From: Mycobacterium sp.
GTDB lineage: Bacteria; Actinomycetota; Actinomycetes; Mycobacteriales; Mycobacteriaceae
Direction: 5' to 3'
Assembly: GCA_019246375.1 (NCBI GenBank)
Contig: JAFAQO010000612.1
Location: 1 to 6,891 of the forward strand
Length of the DNA stretch: 6,891 bases
A program made the position numbers and the translations under genes. Numbering within the stretch: position 1 is the first letter of the stretch; each line of letters starts with the position of its first letter. Below the pieces are notes generated by a model, which ran no database searches, had not been told where the DNA came from, and saw nothing but the letters and a program-made list of their open reading frames with translations. Below are positions 1 to 5,296 of this stretch, piece by piece.

Positions 1-767
1 AGCGACTCGCTGACCTCATCGATCCAATGGGCGTCCTCAACGACGTAAACCGCCGGGGCCTGGCGGGCCAGCGACGCGGCATTGACCAGCGCGGTCAACC
101 GCCGCCGCCGGGCGTCCGGATCGATCTTCGGCAGCGCCACATCGGGATCGGCGATGCCCAGCAGGTCGTCAAAGAGCAACAAGTCCTCAGGCTCCGCGTC
201 GGGAGCCTGAGCCCGGATCTGCGCTCGGGCGGCAGGTGGATCAAGGCCCTCGACGCCGGTGACAGCGCGCAACAGGCGCGTCACGGCATGGAAGGGGACC
301 TGGCTGGTGTGCGATTCGCAGAAGGCGGTGAACACGTCGACATCACGGGCATCTGCCATCGCCGAAACTTCACGCGCAAGACGGCTTTTGCCGATGCCAG
401 GCGAGCCGACCACGCCCACCACTGCGCCGTGGCCATCGAGTGCACGCTTTAGCAAGCCTGCAACGGCGGACATTTCCCACTGCCGACCGATCAGACCCGG
501 CTGCGGGCACGGCGGCCGAACTGCTACCGGGTCATCTTCGTCGGTAACCTCGTCGGGGTCGAGCAGCGACAGCAGGGCGGGCATGCCGGAAAGTTCGGTT
601 ACCGCGTCCCGGCATGACGGACACTCGCCCAGGTGTGCCTCGAATTCGCGCCGGTCGACGTCGGACAATGACCCCAGCACGTAGGCCGCGTCCCACAGAG
701 CGTACTTGTGGCCGTCTTGTCCGCGGGGTTCAGGGACGGATGGTCCCAGCCCCGGAAAGGCCGTCAT
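1..767 (-). CDS. RslA-like zinc anti-sigma domain fused to AAA-type ATPase (partial)
   Basis: Partial: 255 codons are visible and the frame stays open through the left edge. Residues 20-75 closely resemble the anti-sigma domain of mycobacterial RslA (WDAAYVLG..S, then DRREFEAHL) and carry the zinc motif H45-x3-C49-x2-C52, with a CxxC that in RslA is redox-sensitive. RslA would continue into a membrane helix. Here, after an acidic linker (about 76-90), the protein enters a nucleotide-binding domain with Walker A GSPGIGKS (121-128) and Walker B YVVEDAHWID (241-250), like the ATPase part of large mycobacterial cyclase/LuxR-type regulators. No membrane segment is visible. The ATG at 767 overlaps the sigma stop codon as ATGA, implying translational coupling and a sigma/anti-sigma pair. 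Inferred role: a cytosolic anti-sigma factor gated by nucleotide, redox state or zinc. The C-terminal domains (possibly LuxR or TPR) lie outside the window. Confidence 0.85.
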   Translation of the reverse strand, partial: MTAFPGLGPSVPEPRGQDGHKYALWDAAYVLGSLSDVDRREFEAHLGECPSCRDAVTELSGMPALLSLLDPDEVTDEDDPVAVRPPCPQPGLIGRQWEMSAVAGLLKRALDGHGAVVGVVGSPGIGKSRLAREVSAMADARDVDVFTAFCESHTSQVPFHAVTRLLRAVTGVEGLDPPAARAQIRAQAPDAEPEDLLLFDDLLGIADPDVALPKIDPDARRRRLTALVNAASLARQAPAVYVVEDAHWIDEVSES

Positions 768-1237
768 TGCTCCACTCCCATCTCCTGCAGCGTCCGCCGC
801 ACGGTTCGCAGTGCGTAATGCAGCCGCGATTTCACTGCGCCTTCGGCGATTCCCAGGTCGGCGCCTATTTGTGCGGTGGTCCAGCCGTAATAGTAGGCAC
901 GTCGAACAACCGCGCGATGTTCGGCCGGCAGCCGCGCGAACGCGTCGGCTACCAGTGTCCGGTCCAGCGCCGAGTTGAGTTCATCCGATCCACCCGCGTC
1001 CGGCGAGGCCGAGCCGTTGGACGAGATCAGGTCGCGGGCGACGGTGAACAGCCAGGCGCGCGCCGATCGCTCGTTGCCGTCGACCATCTGCGGATGCTGC
1101 CCCGCCCGCAGCAGCGTCTCCTGCACCACGTCGTCCGCCTGGGTCTCATTGCTCGTCAACCGGCACGCATAGCGCCATAAAGCCGCGCCGTGCTGGTTGT
1201 AGAGCACCCTCATCACGCCGGTTTTCGGAACGTCCAT
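764..1237 (-). CDS. ECF sigma factor, SigL-like, with altered region 2
   Basis: A 157-residue ECF sigma factor that would direct RNA polymerase to a small stress regulon. Region 2 covers about residues 9-72 (WRYACRLT, ADDVVQETLLRA, ARAWLFTVARD). Region 4 covers about 90-153, with the helix-turn-helix WTTAQIGADLGIAEGAVKSRLHYALR. The sequence closely resembles mycobacterial SigL as I recall it. Two departures stand out: the usual Trp after LLRA is Gly46, and the basic segment after the VAR motif (region 2.4, which reads the -10 element) is missing, replaced by a short Ser/Gly/Asp-rich linker (about 70-88). The ATG at 1237 is preferred because GGAAGG lies 6 bases upstream; the GTG at 1240 is only 3 bases from it. 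A SigL-type promoter precedes the gene, so it is probably driven by SigL or by itself. The paired anti-sigma gene overlaps by ATGA. It could be a SigL paralog with weakened promoter recognition rather than the true SigL ortholog. Confidence 0.88.
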   Translation of the reverse strand: MDVPKTGVMRVLYNQHGAALWRYACRLTSNETQADDVVQETLLRAGQHPQMVDGNERSARAWLFTVARDLISSNGSASPDAGGSDELNSALDRTLVADAFARLPAEHRAVVRRAYYYGWTTAQIGADLGIAEGAVKSRLHYALRTVRRTLQEMGVEQ

Positions 1238-1243
1238 CACCAG

Positions 1244-1249
1244 CCTTCC
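1244..1249 (-). promoter_or_regulatory. Ribosome binding site of the SigL-like gene
   Basis: GGAAGG on the minus strand lies 6 bases before the ATG at 1237 and 3 bases before the GTG at 1240, so it favours the ATG. The predicted transcript starts near 1247-1249, so the leader would hold little more than this site. Confidence 0.55.
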
Positions 1250-1255
1250 GGTGGA

Positions 1256-1283
1256 GACACGAGGGCGGCGCCGTTTTGGTTCA
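1256..1283 (-). promoter_or_regulatory. SigL-type ECF promoter (TGAACC-N16-CGTGTC)
   Basis: On the minus strand, TGAACC (1283-1278) is followed after exactly 16 bases by CGTGTC (1261-1256). This matches the published mycobacterial SigL consensus as I remember it. The element ends 18 bases before the sigma start codon and points at it, as expected for autoregulation of a sigL-type operon. A 9-base inverted repeat abuts the -35 on its upstream side. Confidence 0.8.
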
Positions 1284-1285
1284 CG

Positions 1286-1321
1286 ACCGGCGCTACCCGA
1301 TGGTCAAGATGCAGCGCCGGT
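1286..1321. repeat. 9-bp inverted repeat next to the SigL-type -35
   Basis: ACCGGCGCT (1286-1294) and AGCGCCGGT (1313-1321) are perfect inverted repeats separated by 18 bases. They begin 2 bases upstream of the -35 element of the SigL-type promoter. The spacing from arm centre to arm centre is about 27 bases, between two and three helical turns. It could be an operator, or simply a GC-rich hairpin. ACCGGCGC also recurs in direct orientation at 1595 and 1648. Confidence 0.4.
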
Positions 1322-1503
1322 AGCCGGTGCGATTGAGGAACCGCCGCATCGCAAAACCGTGCGCCCGAGCGCGGCTCGGTGCCACATGTGCGGCACCCGG
1401 TCGCTGGGGTCATCCGACCCTCCGCCGCTTCCGGCCCCCGAAGTCCCAGTTCACCAGCATAAGGCGGTAGACGATTCGCAGAAGAGGTTTGATCAGGTCA
1501 CCA

Positions 1504-1629
1504 TCAGCGGCACGTCTTCGCCCGTAATGGGGGCGTATCGCTGGGACCCGCTTCCTCGGCCAGCACGCGATACACAGTTGGCCTGCTAACGCCGACCGGC
1601 GCGCCCTCGACTTTTTTCTTCGAAGATTT
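1504..1629 (-). pseudogene. Remnant of a resolvase/invertase C-terminal helix-turn-helix
   Basis: One minus-strand frame between stop codons encodes 41 residues ending in TGA at 1506-1504. It contains VGVSRPTVYRVLAEE, the typical recognition-helix signature at the C-terminal end of serine resolvases and DNA invertases (GVSRxTVYRxL). There is no start codon and no catalytic domain: the frame is closed by a TGA immediately upstream at 1632-1630, and an AT-rich run with the palindrome TCTTCGAAGA (1617-1626) lies at the break. This looks like the tail of a lost recombinase gene. It could be a scar of a mobile element that once sat between the SigL-like locus and the Rieske operon. It might instead come from another HTH regulator, since the motif is short. 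Confidence 0.5.
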
Positions 1630-1658
1630 TCAGACGGCGGGCATGGGACCGGCGCGAG

Positions 1659-1682
1659 ACGCTGACATTTGTTTCACAGCGT
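1659..1682 (-). terminator. Weak hairpin after the Rieske lipoprotein gene
   Basis: ACGCTG (1659-1664) pairs with CAGCGT (1677-1682) around a 12-base loop, 3 bases past the TAA at 1688-1686. There is no U tract, as is common in mycobacteria. The position is right for the end of the operon, but the stem is only 6 bp, so this is a weak call. Confidence 0.3.
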
Positions 1683-1685
1683 TAT

Positions 1686-2132
1686 TTAGCTGATTGTCAG
1701 GATGTCCCCGTTGAGGGTCACGGTTTTCGCGGGCAGGGGCTTGGTCGTCGGGCCGTGGGCGACGGAGCCGTCGGCGATGTTGTAGCGGCTACTGTGGCAC
1801 GGACATCGGATGGTGCCGTCTTGGACGGTGTCTACCCGGCAGCCCAGGTGGGTGCAGGTGGCGCTAAAGGCTTTGAATTGGCCGGGCTGCGGCTGGGTGA
1901 TCACGGTGTCCTGGTCGTCGAGTATCGTGCCACCGCCGACCGGAACTTCGCTGGCCTTCAGTAGGCCGGACCTGGTCGGCGTACTCTCTTCGCTGCTGGC
2001 AGAGCTGGTCCTTGTGGATGCCGGCTGGTGGGGGCCGCAGGCCGTGAGGAAGGCTCCGGCGCCGAGGGCGCCGGAGCCGAGCAGCATGCCCCGCCGGGTC
2101 GTGGTGAGGTGCCCCTGTCGAATTTCGGTCAT
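1686..2132 (-). CDS. Rieske [2Fe-2S] lipoprotein with Tat-type signal
   Basis: A 148-residue exported Rieske protein, likely an electron carrier on the outer face of the membrane. The N-terminus has a Tat-type signal (TTTRRGMLL, arginines 13-14), a hydrophobic stretch and the lipobox LTAC with lipidated Cys32. A Ser/Thr-rich linker (about 39-56) leads into a small Rieske fold with C93-T-H95-L-G-C98 and C110-P-C112-H113-S-S-R-Y. C93, H95, C110 and H113 would bind the cluster; C98 and C112 would form the stabilising disulfide. The ATG at 2132 overlaps the stop of the membrane-protein gene as ATGA. The same frame stays open upstream to 2522 but there antisense-frames that gene, so the inner ATG is correct. 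It is the last gene of the run that starts at 3809. There is no cytochrome b or other bc1 partner nearby, so it is not the respiratory Rieske subunit QcrA. Confidence 0.9.
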   Translation of the reverse strand: MTEIRQGHLTTTRRGMLLGSGALGAGAFLTACGPHQPASTRTSSASSEESTPTRSGLLKASEVPVGGGTILDDQDTVITQPQPGQFKAFSATCTHLGCRVDTVQDGTIRCPCHSSRYNIADGSVAHGPTTKPLPAKTVTLNGDILTIS

Positions 2133-2545
2133 GTCGCATTTCCTTGTTGAGCTTTCGCCGGTGTCCGTTGGGCGCTGAGCACCACCGCGGCGCCCACCAA
2201 TATCACGGTGAGCGCCTCGGTGATGGCGCTGAGCGCAGCCTGCGGTGCCGGGTCCCATCCGCTTTCGGTGAATCCGAACAACCCGACGGTGCGCGAGAGC
2301 GCGAACGCGACCAGGGTGCCGACCGACAGCACCGCGCCGGCCCAGGATAACCAGCCGGGCGCGCCGACCAGAATCAACGCGGCCAGCGCGCAAAAGGCGC
2401 TGGCCTGAAACAGAAATGCCGGGCCGACGGTCGGGATGTGGCGATAGCCGTGGATGTAAAGGTCGGCGTGGATAACCCCGCTGATCGCCAGGCTGGCGCT
2501 GACGCCGACCCTGATGGCCCACCGGAGAGCGGTTGTGGATTTCAT
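2129..2545 (-). CDS. Four-helix small membrane protein of unknown function
   Basis: A 138-residue protein with four predicted membrane helices (about 9-26, 43-62, 66-84 and 103-124). Between helices 1 and 2 is VIHADLYIHGYRHIPTVGPAF, and after helix 3 SRTVGLFGF. I recognise these as the conserved pattern of a small actinobacterial membrane-protein family of unknown role, somewhat like DoxX-type proteins in size and topology. Histidines 26, 32 and 36 and Glu110 could bind heme or metal, but that is only inference. It sits between the metallophosphoesterase and the Rieske lipoprotein with ATGA overlaps on both sides, so the products are probably made together. A role as membrane partner for Rieske electron transfer fits this context. 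No enzymatic motif is visible. Confidence 0.85.
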   Translation of the reverse strand: MKSTTALRWAIRVGVSASLAISGVIHADLYIHGYRHIPTVGPAFLFQASAFCALAALILVGAPGWLSWAGAVLSVGTLVAFALSRTVGLFGFTESGWDPAPQAALSAITEALTVILVGAAVVLSAQRTPAKAQQGNAT

Positions 2546-3480
2546 TGCAGGGTCTGCTCCTTCACGGCGAGGGCGCGTGGGCCTTTGGTGTAGCTGACCT
2601 CGCGGATACCCAGCGCGTCGTGCAGTTTGCCGGCGGGCAATGTGACGGGTTTGGGCGCCGGGCCGTCACCAGGGCGCGGCAACGGATAGGCGGTGGTGGT
2701 GCCGCTGTAAAACGTCACGTTGCCTTCGGTCTTGGTAAACAGCTGGTGCACATGACCGTTGAGGCAGGTGACCGAGGAGAACCGCTTCAGGTAACTCAGC
2801 GCTTGGGTCGCATCATCGGTGCCCCAGCCCCAGGCCGGGTACATCGCGAACAACGGGATATGGCTGAACACCACGATCGGGGTGTCATTCGACAGGCCCG
2901 CGACGTCCTTTTCGACGAACTCCAGCTGATCGTTACCCAGGTGACCCAGCTTTTCCAGATCCAGGGTGTTCACCAGCCCGATGAAGTGCACCCCGGCGAC
3001 ATCGAAGCTGTACCAGCCCTCGCCGCGGGTGCCCGCGCCGAAGGTTTGGCGGTACTTCTGGCCGGCGTCATCGGTCGAGTCGTGCTCGCCGGGCACGGTG
3101 AACACCTGCGGGGTGTGCAGCCCGGCCATCATCTGCTTGACCTGATCGAATTGCTCGGGGGTGGCCAGGTGGGTGAGATCGCCGGTGTGGATCACAAAGT
3201 CCGGCGTGTAGCCCAGGCTGTTGACCTGGTTGATGGCATGGGTGAAGGTGTCGGCGACATTACGATTGGCGGCGCCACGAAACCCGATGTGGCTGTCGCT
3301 GATCTGGGCGAACCGCAGCGTCGGGCGCGAGGCCGATCCGGTGGTGCTGGTCGACCCCGCGATGTGGGCGATGACCTCGCCGCCAGCGACGGTGAGCACC
3401 ACGGCCGCGCCGAACCAAGCGCTGTGGCGGATCAGCTGGCGGCGCGTCATCGTGTGCGGGTCGCGCTGTTGACCGGTCAT
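2542..3480 (-). CDS. Tat-exported calcineurin-like metallophosphoesterase
   Basis: A 312-residue binuclear metallophosphoesterase, probably secreted or anchored outside the membrane. The Tat-type signal is TMTRRQLIRHSAWFGAAVVL (about 10-29), followed by a hydrophobic stretch with no lipobox. Catalytic-fold motifs appear in the right order: D62-S-H64, H98-T-G-D101, G131-E-H-D134, F205-S-H207 and N241-G-H243-V-H245. The third motif is GEHD where most family members have GNHD, so Glu132 replaces the usual metal- and substrate-binding Asn. The substrate cannot be told; phosphodiesters or phospholipid headgroups are possible. The ATG at 3480 overlaps the upstream stop as ATGA; a second ATG at 3450 would also keep the whole Tat signal. 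The open frame continues to 3738 but only as an overlap with the cupredoxin gene. It is coupled downstream to the membrane protein by another ATGA. Confidence 0.92.
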   Translation of the reverse strand: MTGQQRDPHTMTRRQLIRHSAWFGAAVVLTVAGGEVIAHIAGSTSTTGSASRPTLRFAQISDSHIGFRGAANRNVADTFTHAINQVNSLGYTPDFVIHTGDLTHLATPEQFDQVKQMMAGLHTPQVFTVPGEHDSTDDAGQKYRQTFGAGTRGEGWYSFDVAGVHFIGLVNTLDLEKLGHLGNDQLEFVEKDVAGLSNDTPIVVFSHIPLFAMYPAWGWGTDDATQALSYLKRFSSVTCLNGHVHQLFTKTEGNVTFYSGTTTAYPLPRPGDGPAPKPVTLPAGKLHDALGIREVSYTKGPRALAVKEQTLQ

Positions 3481-3809
3481 TTGGTCGTCAGCTGGTTGGT
3501 CCACGGCACGATCGTCCCTACCGGCACGGTCAGCGTGGCGGACACGAACGCGAAGTTGTTGCTGACCGCGGTGCCGATGCTTGGCGCCAGCGCCGCTGGC
3601 GTCGGGGCGGGTGCGGCGCCCGACGCCGAAGCCGGCGCGCTTGCGGTTGCGTGGCCCACCATCCCCAGCGTCGTGGTGACCTGCGAACGGACATTGATCG
3701 ACTGACTCGACTGCGGGCTGGAGTGCGTCGCTGAGCAACCCGAGACCAGCACAATGTCCGCCGCCCGGCCCGCCGGGAGCGCCGCAAGCAGCAGCTGACG
3801 TCGTGACAT
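3477..3809 (-). CDS. Truncated cupredoxin-like lipoprotein
   Basis: A 110-residue protein. It starts MSRRQLLLAALPAG and has the lipobox VSGC with Cys25, so it is probably a lipoprotein, although Arg15 and Asp19 interrupt the signal's hydrophobic core. A low-complexity Ala/Pro/Ser linker (about 55-75) follows. The end, NNFAFVSATLTVPVGTIVPWTNQ, is the start of a plastocyanin-like domain. Intact relatives continue for about 60 more residues that carry the His, Cys and His/Met copper ligands. Here the stop comes right after WTNQLTTK, so no copper site can form. The ATG at 3809 is chosen because GGAGGAGG lies 8 bases upstream. It is the first gene of the four-gene run, behind a TGTAACCC-type promoter, and its stop overlaps the phosphoesterase start (ATGA). 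It may now serve mainly as a leader cistron, or may have a copper-independent role. Confidence 0.75.
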   Translation of the reverse strand: MSRRQLLLAALPAGRAADIVLVSGCSATHSSPQSSQSINVRSQVTTTLGMVGHATASAPASASGAAPAPTPAALAPSIGTAVSNNFAFVSATLTVPVGTIVPWTNQLTTK

Positions 3810-3817
3810 GACGCGCA

Positions 3818-3825
3818 CCTCCTCC
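3818..3825 (-). promoter_or_regulatory. Strong ribosome binding site of the four-gene run
   Basis: GGAGGAGG lies 8 bases before the ATG at 3809 and is the strongest Shine-Dalgarno match in this operon. It rules out the upstream TTG at 3827, which lies within or before it. The downstream genes have no clear site of their own and seem to depend on coupling. Confidence 0.7.
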
Positions 3826-3857
3826 AAGGTCGTCGATAGCGCCCCGCTTCCGCGGAC

Positions 3858-3887
3858 TGTCGCCAGTAGATAGGGAGGTGGGTTACA
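3858..3887 (-). promoter_or_regulatory. TGTAACCC-type ECF promoter of the cupredoxin/Rieske operon
   Basis: TGTAACCC (3887-3880) has CTAT eight bases after GTAACC and GCGACA starting 17 bases after it (3863-3858). It points at the ATG at 3809 and predicts a leader of about 40 bases. The same arrangement precedes the second sigma gene and the gene at 6137. It lies in the 81-base gap after the membrane Rieske gene, so the operon can be induced separately from the sigma pair. Confidence 0.6.
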
Positions 3888-3890
3888 GCG

Positions 3891-4610
3891 TCACGTCCGT
3901 CGTGCGGGGGGCTGGGCCGGGGCCAACACTTCGATGGCGCCGTTGACCTCACGCACCTCAAAGTGCGGCAGGGGCCGCGGACCGATCGGCAGCTGATGGG
4001 TCAGCAGCTGCCCTGTCGGCGCGAAAGATGTGGAATGGCAGGGGCAGCGCAGCCGGTCATCGGGCTGGTCGAACCATAACCGGCAGCCCTGATGGGTGCA
4101 CACCCCAGACACCGCCTCGACGCGACCGTTGACCCGGCGTACAAACCCGATGAGCGAGTCGTGTTCGAAGGGACGCATCACCGCATCGGGCACATCTGAA
4201 CTCGCGGCGACCACCTGCCAGCCGCCGTCACTGGGCACCAGCTCACCGCCCGAAACCGCGGTGTCGGCCTGGGTTGGTCGCTCGGGGCCGCCCGCCAGCA
4301 AACGATCGGCGGTCACCGCCGCAACCGCCGCCGCGGCGGCGGCCGATGTTCCGACGATGACCTGCCGCCGCGTGGTACCCAGCGCGCGCGTGGATTCGTC
4401 CGGTGACGGTGCGCCGGTCATTTGGGCGGCCAGGCGCCGGTGCAGGTCGGTCAAAAACTGCTGACGTGGGGCATCGCCGCCCGGGCGCGCGGCCCGCAGC
4501 TCGATCGCCGTGCGGATTTGGGCGGCCTGGAACTCATCCGGGCGAAACGGCGTGGGACGGCGACCGGCCAGTAGGTCGCTCACATAGCGGCGCAGCCCTC
4601 GGGCAGTCAT
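3891..4610 (-). CDS. Membrane Rieske protein, candidate redox-sensing anti-sigma factor
   Basis: A 239-residue protein in three parts. Residues 1-75 are helical, charged and cysteine-free (FRPDEFQAAQIRTAIELRAARP, QQFLTDLHRRLAAQM). Residues 81-101 form one Ala-rich membrane segment preceded by a twin arginine (TTRRQVIVG), giving an N-in, C-out topology. Residues 120-233 are a Rieske domain with C171-T-H173-Q-G-C176 and C189-P-C191-H192-S-T-S-F. C171, H173, C189 and H192 would bind the [2Fe-2S] cluster; C176 and C191 would form the disulfide. The ATG at 4610 overlaps the stop of an ECF sigma gene as ATGA, the usual arrangement for sigma/anti-sigma pairs. I infer that the cytoplasmic part holds the sigma factor and the external cluster senses redox state. 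It lacks the HxxxCxxC zinc motif of most ECF anti-sigma factors. An alternative is a simple electron carrier that happens to be co-transcribed. Confidence 0.88.
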   Translation of the reverse strand: MTARGLRRYVSDLLAGRRPTPFRPDEFQAAQIRTAIELRAARPGGDAPRQQFLTDLHRRLAAQMTGAPSPDESTRALGTTRRQVIVGTSAAAAAAVAAVTADRLLAGGPERPTQADTAVSGGELVPSDGGWQVVAASSDVPDAVMRPFEHDSLIGFVRRVNGRVEAVSGVCTHQGCRLWFDQPDDRLRCPCHSTSFAPTGQLLTHQLPIGPRPLPHFEVREVNGAIEVLAPAQPPARRT

Positions 4611-5146
4611 GGCCCCTCCCTGTCGTTCAGCTGCGCGGCCAACCGCAACGCGCGGTGTTGCAGCACCTTGGCGTTGGCCACGCTAACACCCATCTCTTTC
4701 GCCGAGTCCTTGATCGAACTGCCCTGCAGAAACCGCAGTTCCAGAATCCGGCGGTAGTTGTCGGGCAGCCCGTTAAGCACGGCGCGGACGCGCTGCGGGG
4801 CGGTGCTGATAGCCTCCTCGCTGTCGGGGGAAAGCGCACCGATGTCTTCGATCACGGTGACCTCACGCCCCAGCGTTGCCTTCCAATGCGCGGCCAGCAC
4901 CGTGCGCGCGGTGGCCCGCAGATACGCCCGGACTTCAGCCATACTCGCTGAGAGCCGCAGTGGCCCCAACGCTGCCAAAAACACCTCGGCGGTCAGATCC
5001 TCCGCGTCGGCCCGGTTGCCGACCCGGGCGAACATCGTGCGATACACCCAGGTCGCGTTGTCGCGATAAACCGCCTCCCAATCCGCATAGCGATCGCCGG
5101 GCACCACCCGCAAAGCGGGCGGACCGTGGGGATCGCGCTGCTCCAT
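4607..5146 (-). CDS. ECF sigma factor paired with the membrane Rieske protein
   Basis: A 179-residue ECF sigma factor. Region 2 covers about residues 22-90 (YRDNATWVYRTMFARVGNRADAEDLTAEVFLAAL, then VRAYLRATARTVLAAHWK). Region 4 covers about 117-172, with LPDNYRRILELRFLQGSSIKDSAKEMGVSVANAKVLQHRALRLA as its helix-turn-helix. I do not recognise it as one of the M. tuberculosis SigC-SigM set. The ATG at 5146 is chosen because AGGAAA lies about 7 bases upstream; the TTG at 5152 is too close to it. It is followed by the Rieske anti-sigma candidate (ATGA overlap) and, 81 bases later, by the four-gene envelope operon. A TGTAACCC promoter upstream matches those of its neighbours, so it probably controls itself and them. 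The bound promoter is inferred, not shown. Confidence 0.9.
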   Translation of the reverse strand: MEQRDPHGPPALRVVPGDRYADWEAVYRDNATWVYRTMFARVGNRADAEDLTAEVFLAALGPLRLSASMAEVRAYLRATARTVLAAHWKATLGREVTVIEDIGALSPDSEEAISTAPQRVRAVLNGLPDNYRRILELRFLQGSSIKDSAKEMGVSVANAKVLQHRALRLAAQLNDREGP

Positions 5147-5199
5147 CAGCAATTTCCTGCCCTATCGGCACCGAAAACCCAGCTGCACAAACCATACGG

Positions 5200-5229
5200 C
5201 TCCACAAATCAATAGCCCAGCGGGTTACA
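5200..5229 (-). promoter_or_regulatory. TGTAACCC-type promoter of the second sigma gene
   Basis: TGTAACCC (5229-5222) has CTAT eight bases after GTAACC and GTGGAG 17 bases after it (5205-5200). It points at the sigma ATG at 5146 with a predicted leader of about 48 bases. Its match to the cupredoxin and 6137 promoters suggests autoregulation. Confidence 0.6.
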
Positions 5230-5296
5230 CCTGGCCCAGCCGCGGGCCCCGACGCTTCCGGCTTGACGGCAGGGCGCGCACCGAGTGACTTACCGC

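Larger units (their letters stand above)
1284..1685. other. Gene-free stretch between the Rieske operon and the SigL-like locus
   Basis: About 400 bases without a convincing intact gene. It holds the inverted repeat at 1286-1321, the recombinase remnant at 1504-1629, a direct repeat of ACCGGCGCG (1595-1603 and 1648-1656), and a possible hairpin directly after the Rieske stop codon (1659-1682). A plus-strand open frame (1251-1589) lacks a ribosome binding site and any recognisable motif. Confidence 0.6.

Noticed and set aside
1251..1589. Plus-strand open frame of 112 codons
   Set aside because: No ribosome binding site or known motif; it overlaps the SigL-type promoter and the recombinase remnant on the other strand.
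1617..1626. Palindrome TCTTCGAAGA in an AT-rich patch
   Set aside because: It could be an operator, but it is short, isolated and inside a decayed gene; as a hairpin it would have only a 3-bp stem.
2133..2522. Upstream extension of the Rieske lipoprotein frame
   Set aside because: It overlaps the four-helix membrane protein and would bury the Tat signal and lipobox inside the protein.
2533..3705. Long plus-strand open frame of 390 codons opposite the phosphoesterase
   Set aside because: It is antisense to a gene with all catalytic motifs; its own translation is low in recognisable motifs and rich in Gly, Arg and Val, as expected from a high-GC antisense frame.
3481..3738. Upstream extension of the phosphoesterase frame
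   Set aside because: It is an out-of-frame reading of the cupredoxin gene, Arg/Asp-rich, and would place the Tat signal internally.
4325..4342. 18-bp perfect palindrome of CCG/CGG units
   Set aside because: It lies inside the Ala codon run of the Rieske membrane helix; GCC and GCG codons produce such symmetry without function.
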